Part shown: positions 6,960 through 14,754 of the stretch, piece after piece
Layout: the number at the start of each line of letters is the position of its first letter
Position numbering within the stretch: the first letter of the stretch is position 1
From: Bradyrhizobium sp. NAS96.2
GTDB lineage: Bacteria; Pseudomonadota; Alphaproteobacteria; Rhizobiales; Xanthobacteraceae
Direction of reading: 5' to 3'
NCBI RefSeq assembly: GCF_001908235.1
Contig: NZ_LGHK01000135.1
Location: forward strand, 1-46,025
Length of the DNA: 46,025 bases
The notes under the pieces: generated by a model
The model's database searches: none
What the model was told of the DNA's origin: nothing
The model's input: only the letters and a program-made list of their open reading frames with translations
Translations under genes and position numbers: made by a program

Positions 6960-7676
6960 ATGCGACCCCACATCATCTGCCACATGGGCACGTCGATCGA
7001 CGGCCGGCTTCATCCCAGCCGCTTCACCAAGGCAGCTAGCGGCATTCCCGCCGACGTGCTGCGCAGCCACTATGAAAGGATCCATGACGGCTTCGGTGCC
7101 GATGGATGGATCATCGGCCGCGTCACCATGAACGAGATGGCCAAGGGAACGGAGCGGCACATCGCCAATCCACTGAGGCTGCCGCGCGAGGCGCATCTTT
7201 CGAGCCGCAACGGCCGCAAGCTTGCTGTCGGCATCGATCCGTCGGGCCGCGTGCATTTCGGCAAGGACAATGTCGGCGGCGATCACGCCGTTGCAGTGCT
7301 CGGCGAACAGGTCTCCGACAGCCATCTCGCCGAGCTGCGCGAGGACGGCGCGTCCTACATCTTTGCGGGCCCCAAAGGGGATGATCTGCCCGGCGCAATG
7401 GCGCAGCTTGCATCCCTGTTCGGCGCCAGGACGCTGCTGCTCGAAGGCGGCGGCGGGATCAACGGCGCATTCCTCAAGCACGGGCTGATCGACGAGTTCA
7501 GCACCTTGATCTTCCCGGCGGTCGATGGCGTTGCGGGATCGCAAAGCATCGTCGATTACCACGGACCCGACGGCGACCGTCCCGGTGCCGGACAATCGCT
7601 GCGGCTGACGCATTGCGAGACGCTGGAAGGCGGCATGGTCTGGCTGCGCCACGCCGTGGAGCGCGCGCCGGGCTGA
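6960..7676 (+). CDS. RibD C-terminal-domain (dihydrofolate-reductase-like) reductase
   Basis: A 238-residue soluble NAD(P)H-dependent reductase of the RibD_C/DHFR-like fold. The N-terminus (CHMGTSIDGRLHPSRFT) is the usual substrate loop, and LLLEGGGGINGAFLKHGLIDEF (split here: LLLEGGGGINGAF, then GLIDEF) is the nucleotide-binding region. There is no deaminase domain, so this is probably not the riboflavin-pathway RibD itself but a stand-alone paralogue that reduces an unknown substrate. It begins 141 bp after chrA with its own Shine-Dalgarno-like GAAGAG and may be a separate transcript. Confidence 0.82.
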   Translation: MRPHIICHMGTSIDGRLHPSRFTKAASGIPADVLRSHYERIHDGFGADGWIIGRVTMNEMAKGTERHIANPLRLPREAHLSSRNGRKLAVGIDPSGRVHFGKDNVGGDHAVAVLGEQVSDSHLAELREDGASYIFAGPKGDDLPGAMAQLASLFGARTLLLEGGGGINGAFLKHGLIDEFSTLIFPAVDGVAGSQSIVDYHGPDGDRPGAGQSLRLTHCETLEGGMVWLRHAVERAPG

Positions 7677-7756
7677 ACGCTAGACGGCCGAACTCTCGAC
7701 AAGGACGGCGATCCGGCTCACTCTGCGCCTGCGGACATGACGGATGCGGGGGCGGC

Positions 7757-8074
7757 ATGGAGCATTGGCTTCGCACAGGCGCGAACGTCGCCTCGATCCT
7801 GACATCGATCATCGCGGCCGGCGCCTCCATCGTGTTTTGGGCGAACAAGCGTTCGAGACGCACACGGCTCGAGAAATACCTGAAGGCGAAGAAGGAGAAA
7901 TCACCCGACGAGCTGTTCAGTGCGACGCGCCTGATGGCTGATCTCGGCATGACGGAGGCGGAGATTTTTGCGGCCAGTTTTGCCAGTCGCCATATCGCCC
8001 GGGACGTGCGCAAGGACCTCAGCATCGCGGCGGAAGTGCTGTTCCAGTATCGCGACGATCCGATGTCACGCTGA
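7757..8074 (+). CDS. Small single-span membrane protein, unknown function
   Basis: A 105-residue protein starting MEHWLRTGANVASI. One membrane helix spans about residues 9-28 (ASILTSIIAAGASIVFW). A basic patch follows (KRSRRTRLEKYLKAKKEK), then an amphipathic helical end (DELFSATRLMADLGMTEAEI). Positive-inside charge places the C-terminus in the cytoplasm. The C-terminal part, with its helix-turn-like TEAEIFAASF, could be a small binding domain, but I do not recognise a family. The ATG at 7757 is chosen because the upstream frame is low-quality Arg/Ala-rich sequence. It converges on the TetR gene with a 24-bp gap. Confidence 0.6.
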   Translation: MEHWLRTGANVASILTSIIAAGASIVFWANKRSRRTRLEKYLKAKKEKSPDELFSATRLMADLGMTEAEIFAASFASRHIARDVRKDLSIAAEVLFQYRDDPMSR

Positions 8075-8098
8075 GCGCGCAGCCCGGCGATCGATCGG

Positions 8099-8839
8099 CT
8101 ATTGCCTCGGGTTCTGCGGCCAACCGTTCCGGCACGCCGCGACGAAGAACGCGACGCCGCGCGCGACGTGCTCATCGATCTCGGGATCGAGCGCCTTCAG
8201 GTCTACCTCGAACAGCGCCCGGAGCAGCATCGGCACCGCGATGATGTCGAGGAACAGCCGCGCCGTGGTCGGCAGATGCTCCGGCGCGAAGGCCGGCAGC
8301 TTGCCGAGCTCATCGGATTGCGTCAGCTCGCGCAGCAGGTGAATCCCGAGCTCGGTGCTGAGCGCACGCGCCCGGCGGTTGACGGTGGCGGCGAGGTCCG
8401 GGAAGCGGTGGGCCTCCGCGATGGCGAGCCGCATCAGGCCGATCCGGTCGGCATCGAAGCCCCAATGCAGCAGGGTCGAGGCGACGCTGGTCAGGCGCTC
8501 CTCGATGGTCGCGCCGACCGGCGGGTCGGCCTTGAACTCGGCGATGCGCGACAGGATGTCCCGCGTCACCACTTCGGTGAACAGCGCGCGCTTGTCGCGG
8601 AAGCGCGCATAGATCGTGCGCTTGCCGGAGCGCGCCGCTTCCGCGATTTCGTCGATGCTCGCGCCTTCAAAGCCGCGCTGCAGAAACACCCTGCGCGCGG
8701 CATCGAGGATGCGCGCATCGACCTCGCCGGCCAATTCCTTTGGCGGCCGGCCAGCGCGCACCTCGATCGGACCGGCCGCGGGTCCGGTCGCCAGTTTGGT
8801 GTTAGGCGCCCGCGGCGTCTTCAGGGTGCTCGTGGTCAT
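8099..8839 (-). CDS. TetR/AcrR-family repressor of the adjacent efflux pump
   Basis: A 246-residue regulator. After a Pro/Ala-rich 30-residue lead, the TetR DNA-binding domain runs from about 40 to 88 (ILDAARRVFLQRGFEGASID, then GKRTIYARFRDKRALF). The C-terminal ligand domain resembles the AefR-like TetR_C group (PEHLPTTARLFLDIIAVPML). It is divergent from the emrA/emrB-type genes, and the shared intergenic region has two matching palindromes, so it very probably represses the pump and perhaps itself until a toxic compound binds. The inducer is unknown. Confidence 0.88.
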   Translation of the reverse strand: MTTSTLKTPRAPNTKLATGPAAGPIEVRAGRPPKELAGEVDARILDAARRVFLQRGFEGASIDEIAEAARSGKRTIYARFRDKRALFTEVVTRDILSRIAEFKADPPVGATIEERLTSVASTLLHWGFDADRIGLMRLAIAEAHRFPDLAATVNRRARALSTELGIHLLRELTQSDELGKLPAFAPEHLPTTARLFLDIIAVPMLLRALFEVDLKALDPEIDEHVARGVAFFVAACRNGWPQNPRQ

Positions 8840-8886
8840 CGCCTCGACCCGGGTTCCATGAGCCGGTCAGGCCGGCAATCTGAGGC

Positions 8887-8915
8887 AATATAGCCGTATC
8901 ACATCTAGTTGTAAA
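8887..8915 (-). promoter_or_regulatory. Promoter of the TetR-family gene
   Basis: On the minus strand TTTACA (8915-8910) is separated by 17 bp from TATATT (8892-8887). Transcription should begin about 40 bases before the ATG at 8839. The upstream operator copy (8917-8932) abuts the -35, so repressor binding there could control this promoter. Confidence 0.65.
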
Positions 8916-8916
8916 T

Positions 8917-8932
8917 AGAACGGTACAGTTCC
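8917..8932. promoter_or_regulatory. Operator copy 1 for the TetR-family repressor
   Basis: AGAACGGTACAGTTCC matches the perfect palindrome at 8980-8995 at 14 of 16 positions. It lies upstream of both divergent -35 boxes. With the following CGTTC it also forms GAACGG-N7-CCGTTC (8918-8936). Confidence 0.7.
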
Positions 8933-8939
8933 GTTCCTA

Positions 8940-8968
8940 TTGACGCGTCGCGCAACCAGGGCTATTTG
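8940..8968 (+). promoter_or_regulatory. Promoter of the emrA/emrB-type operon
   Basis: TTGACG (8940-8945), a 17-bp spacer and TATTTG (8963-8968). The expected start of transcription is near 8975, a few bases before the perfect operator at 8980, so repressor bound there would block initiation or early elongation. Confidence 0.65.
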
Positions 8969-8979
8969 CCGCACAGAAT

Positions 8980-8995
8980 GGAACGGTACCGTTCC
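8980..8995. promoter_or_regulatory. Operator copy 2, perfect 16-bp palindrome
   Basis: GGAACGGTACCGTTCC is a perfect palindrome just downstream of the -10 of the pump promoter. Its centre is 63 bp from the centre of copy 1, close to six helical turns, so both would face the same side of the DNA. Confidence 0.8.
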
Positions 8996-9043
8996 CTTTT
9001 GCGAAGGCCTTGCAGACCTCGCCGGACAGCAGGAGCAGCCATC

Positions 9044-10297
9044 ATGTTCGAAGACACTGTTTTGGAGCGCGCCCACGAGGGGCACCAGGGTATCGAGGGC
9101 GCGCCCTCGATCTCTCATGAGCCCACCACATCAGAGCGGCCGGAGATTACCGCGCGGGCTCCCGCCGAGGGGCGCCCGGTGAGCAAGGAGCCCGCCCCGC
9201 CGGCAACGATCCCGCCGGAGGCCACACCACAGAACCGCGGCCTCCTGCGCCGTCGTCCGGTGGTCTCCGCGATCGGCGCGGTGCTGCTCGCCGCAACGCT
9301 CGGCGGCGGCTATCTCTATTGGGACTACACCGAGCATTTCGAATCCACCGACGATGCCTTCGTCGCGGCACGGCAGTCCGCGCTGGCGCCCAAGGTTTCC
9401 GGCTACATCACTGCCGTTCCGGTCACCGACAACCAGCATGTCGCCGCCGGCGACGTGATCGCCCGGCTCGATGACCGCGACTATCGCGTCGCGCTGGCGC
9501 AGGCCGAGGCGCAGGTCGCGGCGGCACGCGCCAGCATCGAGAATGTCGATGCGCAGCTCGACGTGCAGCAGGCGCAGATCGCGGCCAACCAGGCCCAGGT
9601 GGACCAGGCGCAGGCGGCGCTGACCTTCGCCCAGCAGCAGGCGACGCGCTACCAGCATCTGGAGCAGACCGGCTACGGCACGGTGCAGAATTCCGAACAG
9701 TACACCTCGCAACTGCATCAGCAGCAGGCATCGCTGCTGAGCGCGCAGGCGACGCTCAACCTCGCGCAGCGCCAGGTGGAATCGCTGAAGGCGCAGCGCA
9801 AGAGCGCGGTCGCCAACCTCGCCCAGGCCGAGGCACAGCGCGACCAGGCGAAGCTCAACCTGTCCTACACGACGGTCACCGCTGCGCAGCCCGGGCGCGT
9901 CGTCAACCTCTCCGCCGCGGTCGGGCAGTTCGCGCAGGCCGGCGCCAATCTCACAATGTTCGTGCCGGACCAGACCTGGGTCACCGCGAACTTCAAGGAG
10001 ATCCAGCTCGACCAGATGCGTCCGGGCGAGAAGGTAGCGCTGAAGATCGACGCCTATCCCGGCCGCACCATCAACGGCCATGTCGAAAGCGTGCAGCCCG
10101 GCTCCGGCACCGCGTTCTCGCTGCTGCCGGCGCAGAACGCCACCGGCAACTACGTCAAGATCGTGCAGCGCGTGCCGGTCAAGATCGTGATGGACAACCC
10201 GCCGACCGACGTCGCGCTCGGCCCCGGCATGTCGGTCGTCCCGACGGTGCGGATCAACGCCGCGCCCTCGCTGCTCGAGCGGCTCGGCAAGCTCTGA
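9044..10297 (+). CDS. HlyD/EmrA-family efflux adaptor protein
   Basis: A 417-residue membrane fusion protein linking an inner-membrane pump to the outer-membrane channel. It has a long Pro/Glu-rich cytoplasmic lead (about 1-70), one membrane helix (VVSAIGAVLLAATLGGGYLY) and a first lipoyl half (VAARQSALAPKVSGYI). A long Gln/Ala coiled-coil hairpin follows (about 150-280), then the second lipoyl half and a beta-barrel (TVTAAQPGRVVNLSAAVG). The ATG at 9044 has AGGAG eight bases upstream. The lead is longer than in E. coli EmrA. It is followed 15 bp later by the permease gene, so the two form an operon controlled by the divergent TetR protein. Confidence 0.9.
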   Translation: MFEDTVLERAHEGHQGIEGAPSISHEPTTSERPEITARAPAEGRPVSKEPAPPATIPPEATPQNRGLLRRRPVVSAIGAVLLAATLGGGYLYWDYTEHFESTDDAFVAARQSALAPKVSGYITAVPVTDNQHVAAGDVIARLDDRDYRVALAQAEAQVAAARASIENVDAQLDVQQAQIAANQAQVDQAQAALTFAQQQATRYQHLEQTGYGTVQNSEQYTSQLHQQQASLLSAQATLNLAQRQVESLKAQRKSAVANLAQAEAQRDQAKLNLSYTTVTAAQPGRVVNLSAAVGQFAQAGANLTMFVPDQTWVTANFKEIQLDQMRPGEKVALKIDAYPGRTINGHVESVQPGSGTAFSLLPAQNATGNYVKIVQRVPVKIVMDNPPTDVALGPGMSVVPTVRINAAPSLLERLGKL

Positions 10298-10312
10298 TCC
10301 CGGGAGGCTGTC

Positions 10313-11905
10313 ATGAGTGCAGCAGCAATCGATGCCCAAAGCCTCCCTGCTCCGCGCGTCACCGTCAATCCCTGGCTGATCGCCATCGTGGTGGCGCTCG
10401 CGAGCTTCATGGAGGTGCTTGACACCACCATCGCCAACGTCGCGCTGCCTTATATCGCCGGCGGCATGGGCGTGAGCGAGGATGAGGCCTCCTGGGTGGT
10501 CACCACCTACCTGGTGTCCAACGCCATCATCCTGACCGCCTCCAGCTTTCTCGCAAGGATGCTGGGGCGCAAGACCTTCTTCCTGATCTGCCTCGGCATC
10601 TTCACCGTCAGCTCGGTGCTGTGCGGCTTCGCGCCTAATCTGAACGCGCTGCTGCTGTTCCGCATCCTGCAAGGTCTCGGCGGCGGCGGCATGGTGCCGG
10701 TGGCACAGTCGATCCTCGCCGACGCATTCCCGCCGGCCAAGCGCGGGCAGGCGTTTGCGGTGTTCGGCATCGCCGTGGTGGTGGCACCGGTGGTCGGCCC
10801 GACGCTCGGCGGCTGGCTGTCCGACAATCTGTCCTGGCACTGGTGCTTCCTGATCAACGCCCCGGTCGGCGCGTTCGCGATCGCGCTGATCGCCGCGGTG
10901 CTGCAGGAGCCCGCGAAGGCCAAGGGCGCGCAGCCGCAGGACAACACCTTCGACTTCATCGGCTTCGCGCTGGTCGCGACCTTCCTCGGCGCGCTCGAGG
11001 TGATGCTCGACCGCGGCCTTGAGGACGACTGGTTCGCCTCGCCCTTCATCATCACGTCAGCGGCGATCTGCGCCATCGCGTTCGTGCTGATGATCCCGTG
11101 GGAGATGAGACGCCGCAACCCGATGATCGACCTGCGCATGGTCGCGACCCGGCAGTTCGGCGCCTGCTTCCTGGTGATGCTGGCGACCGGCGCCATCCTG
11201 CTCGCGACCACCCAGTTCCTGCCGCAGCTGGTGCAGCAGGATTTCGGCTACACCGCGACCTGGGCCGGCCTCGTACTGTCGCCCGGCGGCGTGGTCACCA
11301 TGCTGATGATGTTCGTGGTCGGCCGGCTCGCCGCCAAGGTGCAGCCGAAATACCTGATCATCGCCGGCGCGCTTGTCATCGCGGCCTCGATGTACAGCAT
11401 GACCAACGTGTACGGCGATCTCGGCTTCTGGTTCATGGCGCGCTCGCGCATGCTGATCGGCATCGGCCTGCCGCTGATCTTCATTCCGATCATGACGGCG
11501 TCCTATGACGGCATTCCCGCCGGCAAGACCGACCAGGCCTCCGCACTGATCAACGCGGCGCGCAACACCGGCGGCTCGATCGGCGTCTCGATCGTCTCCA
11601 ACGTGTTGACGCATCGCCAGCAGTTCCACCAGAGCCGGCTGGTCGAGCAGGTGACGCCGTCAAGTCCGCAATATCAGGACACCCTGCATCAGGTCACCGA
11701 CTACTTCGTCGCCCAGGGCAATGCGTTGGCGCAGGCGCACCAACAGGCGATCCAGTGGATCGGCCAGCAGGTGCAGATCCAGGCTTCGTTCCTGTCCTAC
11801 ATGGATGCGTTCTGGGTCCTGATGCTGATCGCGCTCTCGGCGATCCCGCTGGCGCTGACCTTGCGCAAGGTGAAGCTCGGCGGTCCCGCGCCGGTCGGCC
11901 ATTAA
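10313..11905 (+). CDS. DHA2-family (EmrB-type) multidrug MFS permease
   Basis: A 530-residue inner-membrane proton/drug antiporter with 14 predicted helices. TM1 carries the DHA2 signature MEVLDTTIANVALPYIAG. The loop between TM2 and TM3 has the MFS motif (LARMLGRKTFF), and TM5 has motif C (AVVVAPVVGPTLGGWLSD). It works with the adaptor gene just upstream. The C-terminus has a periplasmic stretch with QQFHQSRL before the last helix, usual for EmrB. Substrates cannot be predicted. A GGGAGG Shine-Dalgarno lies just before the ATG. Confidence 0.93.
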   Translation: MSAAAIDAQSLPAPRVTVNPWLIAIVVALASFMEVLDTTIANVALPYIAGGMGVSEDEASWVVTTYLVSNAIILTASSFLARMLGRKTFFLICLGIFTVSSVLCGFAPNLNALLLFRILQGLGGGGMVPVAQSILADAFPPAKRGQAFAVFGIAVVVAPVVGPTLGGWLSDNLSWHWCFLINAPVGAFAIALIAAVLQEPAKAKGAQPQDNTFDFIGFALVATFLGALEVMLDRGLEDDWFASPFIITSAAICAIAFVLMIPWEMRRRNPMIDLRMVATRQFGACFLVMLATGAILLATTQFLPQLVQQDFGYTATWAGLVLSPGGVVTMLMMFVVGRLAAKVQPKYLIIAGALVIAASMYSMTNVYGDLGFWFMARSRMLIGIGLPLIFIPIMTASYDGIPAGKTDQASALINAARNTGGSIGVSIVSNVLTHRQQFHQSRLVEQVTPSSPQYQDTLHQVTDYFVAQGNALAQAHQQAIQWIGQQVQIQASFLSYMDAFWVLMLIALSAIPLALTLRKVKLGGPAPVGH

Positions 11906-11928
11906 CGAACGCAGAGGTCAACTGCGAC

Positions 11929-11957
11929 ACGCCCGCGCCGGAGATCGGCGCGGGCGT
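11929..11957. terminator. Hairpin between convergent efflux and LysR genes
   Basis: ACGCCCGCGCC (11929-11939) and GGCGCGGGCGT (11947-11957) form an 11-bp GC stem around a 7-base loop. It lies between the two converging stop codons, so it can serve both strands. There is no strong T-tract on either side, so termination may be inefficient or Rho-assisted. Confidence 0.6.
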
Positions 11958-11984
11958 ATCGCTTTGGGATCGTCTCGATAGAGG

Positions 11985-12884
11985 TCAGATGCCGCTCGTG
12001 GCGGCAACGATCGTGTCCCTCAGCCAGCGGTGCGCCGGCAGATCGTCGAAGCGGCGGTGCCAGCTCATGACACTCTGCAGCCTCGATGCATCGAACGGCA
12101 GCTCCCGCATCTCGATCGGATAGGCGCGGCGGAATTCGAGCGCGAGCTTGCGCCCGAGGATCGCGACCATGTTCGATTGCACCAGGACCGCGCCGGCGGA
12201 CAGATACGGCACATCGGCCGCAATGATGCGCTCGGCCTTGCGCGCCTGCAGCCAAGCATCGATGAAATCCAGATTCTCGCCGCTGGAGGTGATCGCAAGA
12301 TGCGGCAGCTCGACCAGCGTCTCACCGGTCAGCTTCTTGCGCAGGGCCGGATGACCGGCGCGTAGCACCGCGACGAAGCGATCCTCGATCAACCGACGGG
12401 CCGCGAAGCGCTCGCCCTCCAGCGCGCCGGCGGAAATCGCAAGGTCGAGTTCGCCGCGATCGAGCCTATCGGCGAGATTGAGCGTCCCGCTCGGCACCAG
12501 CGTCAGCCGCACCCTGGGCGCCTGCGCGCGCACCGCCGCGATGATCGAGCCGGCGGCGACCACCGCAGCATAATTGTTGACGGCAATGGCGAAGCGCCGA
12601 TCCGCCTGCGCCGGATCGAAGCGATCCCCTTCGACCGCCAGTTGCAGTTCGTTGAGCGCCTTGCGGACCGGCAGCGCCAGCGCTTCGGCCCGCGGCGTCG
12701 GCAGCATGCCGGACGGGGTGCGGACGAACAGCTGGTCCTTCAGCGCGTGACGCAGCCGGTTCAGCGCATGGCTCACGGCGGGCTGACTTATGCCAAGCGC
12801 GGCGGCCGCGCGCACCACGCTGCGCTCGCGCATCACGGCGTCGAACACCAACAGGAGATTGAGATCGAGATTGCGCAGCCGCAT
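11985..12884 (-). CDS. LysR-family transcriptional regulator
   Basis: A 299-residue LysR regulator. The winged HTH fills residues 1-62 (RNLDLNLLLVFDAVMRERSV, then LGISQPAVSHALNRLR). The rest is the periplasmic-binding-like effector domain. The N-terminus and its spacing look like the NodD/NahR-like branch, but the inducer cannot be named. I chose the ATG at 12884 because the family usually begins MRLRNLDLN; an ATG at 12929 would add 15 residues and overlap the AT-rich palindrome upstream. It is divergent from the RND operon, which it most likely regulates. Confidence 0.85.
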   Translation of the reverse strand: MRLRNLDLNLLLVFDAVMRERSVVRAAAALGISQPAVSHALNRLRHALKDQLFVRTPSGMLPTPRAEALALPVRKALNELQLAVEGDRFDPAQADRRFAIAVNNYAAVVAAGSIIAAVRAQAPRVRLTLVPSGTLNLADRLDRGELDLAISAGALEGERFAARRLIEDRFVAVLRAGHPALRKKLTGETLVELPHLAITSSGENLDFIDAWLQARKAERIIAADVPYLSAGAVLVQSNMVAILGRKLALEFRRAYPIEMRELPFDASRLQSVMSWHRRFDDLPAHRWLRDTIVAATSGI

Positions 12885-12923
12885 GCCGCCATCATGCACG
12901 ATGTGAATTGGTGGATAAAGACA

Positions 12924-12935
12924 ATTCATTTGAAT
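12924..12935. promoter_or_regulatory. AT-rich inverted repeat between lysR and the RND operon
   Basis: ATTCA-TT-TGAAT in the 80-bp divergent intergenic region, with another TGAAT at 12904. LysR proteins bind short dyads of the T-N11-A kind in this position. A match to a LysR site is plausible but not proven. Confidence 0.4.
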
Positions 12936-12964
12936 AATATCGAGCCTGGGCCCATCTTCCGGGC

Positions 12965-13561
12965 ATGCCCGAGAGCCCGCACAGCGCCATCGCAGCCCCG
13001 CCCCTCCGCGCCGCCACAGGCGTGCTGGTCGGCGTCCTCGTCGCCCCGGATGCTGTTGAGATCGCCATGCCGGAAGCTTTCGCGCGCTGGCGGCAGCTCA
13101 CGCCGCTCGCGACATGGCAGCCGATCGCGCTTCGCGAAACCAGCTATGCGGGCATCCTGAACGGCGTTGCGGCAGCTCTCGACCGCACCGGCATGAGCCC
13201 GCGGCAGTTGATCCTGCTGGGCGAGGGGCCCATCGCGCGGCGCATGCTCGAACTGACGCTGCGGGGCGAACTGCCCTGCGGCGGCATTGTCGCAATCGAC
13301 GTCGCCTCCGAGGCACCGCCGTTTCCCGTGGTGCCGACGGTAACCGCGATCCGGCTCGTCATTCATCACAACGACGAAGCGCCGCAAGGCAGCCTGATCG
13401 GCGCGTTGCGCGCCGCCGATCTCGACGCACGCATCATCAATCTCGACCTGACCGCCGGCCGCGGGACGCAAGCCGCCGCGGCGAGCGCAACTGAAACCTT
13501 TGTCCTCGAGCTGGTTGCAACGATCGGCCGCCGGACCACCGATGGAGCTGGTAATCCATGA
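12965..13561 (+). CDS. Alpha/beta-hydrolase-like protein lacking a visible nucleophile, first gene of the RND operon
   Basis: A 198-residue protein with no signal peptide. Its order of segments resembles small phospholipase/carboxylesterase-type hydrolases. A strand leads into a sharp turn (RQLILLGEGPIARRMLELTL, residues 80-99), then GGIVAIDV, then a strand ending in IHHNDEAP (133-140), which aligns with the Asp-bearing loop HGDxDxxVP. At the nucleophile elbow the expected G-x-S-x-G is LGEGP, with no serine, and no late catalytic histidine is evident. I infer a non-catalytic or very divergent member; this needs a structural search. Its TGA overlaps the ATG of the RND adaptor (ATGA at 13558-13561), so it is translated with the pump. 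The start has no clear Shine-Dalgarno. Confidence 0.7.
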   Translation: MPESPHSAIAAPPLRAATGVLVGVLVAPDAVEIAMPEAFARWRQLTPLATWQPIALRETSYAGILNGVAAALDRTGMSPRQLILLGEGPIARRMLELTLRGELPCGGIVAIDVASEAPPFPVVPTVTAIRLVIHHNDEAPQGSLIGALRAADLDARIINLDLTAGRGTQAAAASATETFVLELVATIGRRTTDGAGNP

Positions 13562-14754
13562 CATCGAAGACCCTCAAGATCGCGGGCGCGTGCCTGGTGG
13601 TCGCCGCAGTCAGCGTCGGCCTCTATGCCGTGGATCGGCCGGACCGCGCAGCCGACAAGGCTCCGGCAGCGGCCCAGTCGAAGACGGCCACGCCTGCCGT
13701 TCCGGTGACGGCGACCAAAGTCGTGCAGCATGATGTGCCGATCGTGCTTGAAGGACTCGGCACGGTGACGCCGATCAACACGGCGACCATCCGCACCCAG
13801 GTGCAAGGCACGCTCGACAGCGTCGATTTCGTCGAGGGCAAGCAGGTGAAGCGCGGCGATGTGCTCGCCAGGATCGACCCGCGGGTCTACGAGGCCCAGG
13901 TCGACCAGGCCGAGGCCGCGCTGGCGCGCGACGAGGCGAGCCTGAAGAACGCCAGGACCAATCTGGCGCGAACGCAGCCGCTCGCCAATCGCGGCTTTGC
14001 GACCCAGCAATTGCTCGACACCCAGGATTCGCAGGTCGCGCAGGGCGAAGGCACCGTCGCGCTCGACAAGGCCGCGCTGGAAGCCGCACAGACCCAGCTG
14101 AGCTACGCCACGATATCGGCGCCGTTCGACGGCGTCACCGGCATCCGCCGCATCGATCCCGGCAACGTCGTGCACCCGACCGATACCAACGGGCTCGTGG
14201 TCCTCACCCAGTTGCAGCCGATTGCGGTGATTTTCACGCTGCCGTCCGGCGACATTCCCGGTATCCGGCAGGCGCTGGCATCCGGAGACGCGTCGGTCGA
14301 CGTCTATGATGCACAGAACAAGCAAAAGCTCGATCACGGCAGCCTGATGCTGATCAACAACCAGGTCGACAGCTCGACCGGCACGGTGCAGCTGAAGGCA
14401 TCCTTTCCCAATGCCGGCAACACGCTGTGGCCCGGCACCTTCGTCAACGTCCATCTGACGATCGCGGTTCGGCACAACGCGCTCACCGTGCCGCTGACGG
14501 CGGTGCGCCAGGGACCGGACGGCGCCTTCGCCTATACGGTCGGCGCGAACAACGTCGTCGGCATCCGCAATGTCACGACCGGCCAATCGCGCGACGGACA
14601 GGTCCTGGTCGAGCAAGGCCTCGACGCGAACGAGACCGTGGTCATCGCAGGTCAGTACCGGCTCAATCCGGGGACGACGGTCGAGATCGTGCCGGACGAC
14701 AAGAAGGACCAGGTCCAGGACGCAACCACCGCAAGCGCAGGTATGCTGCCATGA
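13558..14754 (+). CDS. RND efflux periplasmic adaptor (MdtA/MexA type)
   Basis: A 398-residue membrane fusion protein. It has an N-terminal signal or anchor helix (IAGACLVVAAVSVGLYAV) without a lipobox Cys, and a lipoyl half VQGTLDSVDFVEGKQVKRGD. A short alpha-hairpin follows (about 120-180), then the second lipoyl half SYATISAPFDGVTGI. The beta-barrel and membrane-proximal domains come last (NALTVPLTAVRQGPDG). It bridges the RND pump to an outer-membrane factor; no such factor gene is encoded here. The start overlaps the upstream stop by four bases, and its own TGA overlaps the pump ATG at 14751 in the same way. Confidence 0.92.
   Translation: MTSKTLKIAGACLVVAAVSVGLYAVDRPDRAADKAPAAAQSKTATPAVPVTATKVVQHDVPIVLEGLGTVTPINTATIRTQVQGTLDSVDFVEGKQVKRGDVLARIDPRVYEAQVDQAEAALARDEASLKNARTNLARTQPLANRGFATQQLLDTQDSQVAQGEGTVALDKAALEAAQTQLSYATISAPFDGVTGIRRIDPGNVVHPTDTNGLVVLTQLQPIAVIFTLPSGDIPGIRQALASGDASVDVYDAQNKQKLDHGSLMLINNQVDSSTGTVQLKASFPNAGNTLWPGTFVNVHLTIAVRHNALTVPLTAVRQGPDGAFAYTVGANNVVGIRNVTTGQSRDGQVLVEQGLDANETVVIAGQYRLNPGTTVEIVPDDKKDQVQDATTASAGMLP

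Noticed and set aside
9131..10840. A 569-codon minus-strand open frame opposite the EmrA/EmrB-type genes
   Set aside because: A shadow of the high-GC coding strand; no recognisable domain and it crosses two real genes.
14427..14750. A longer N-terminus for the RND pump
   Set aside because: It lies in another frame of the adaptor gene; the pump starts MNVSAGFIRKP at the ATGA overlap.
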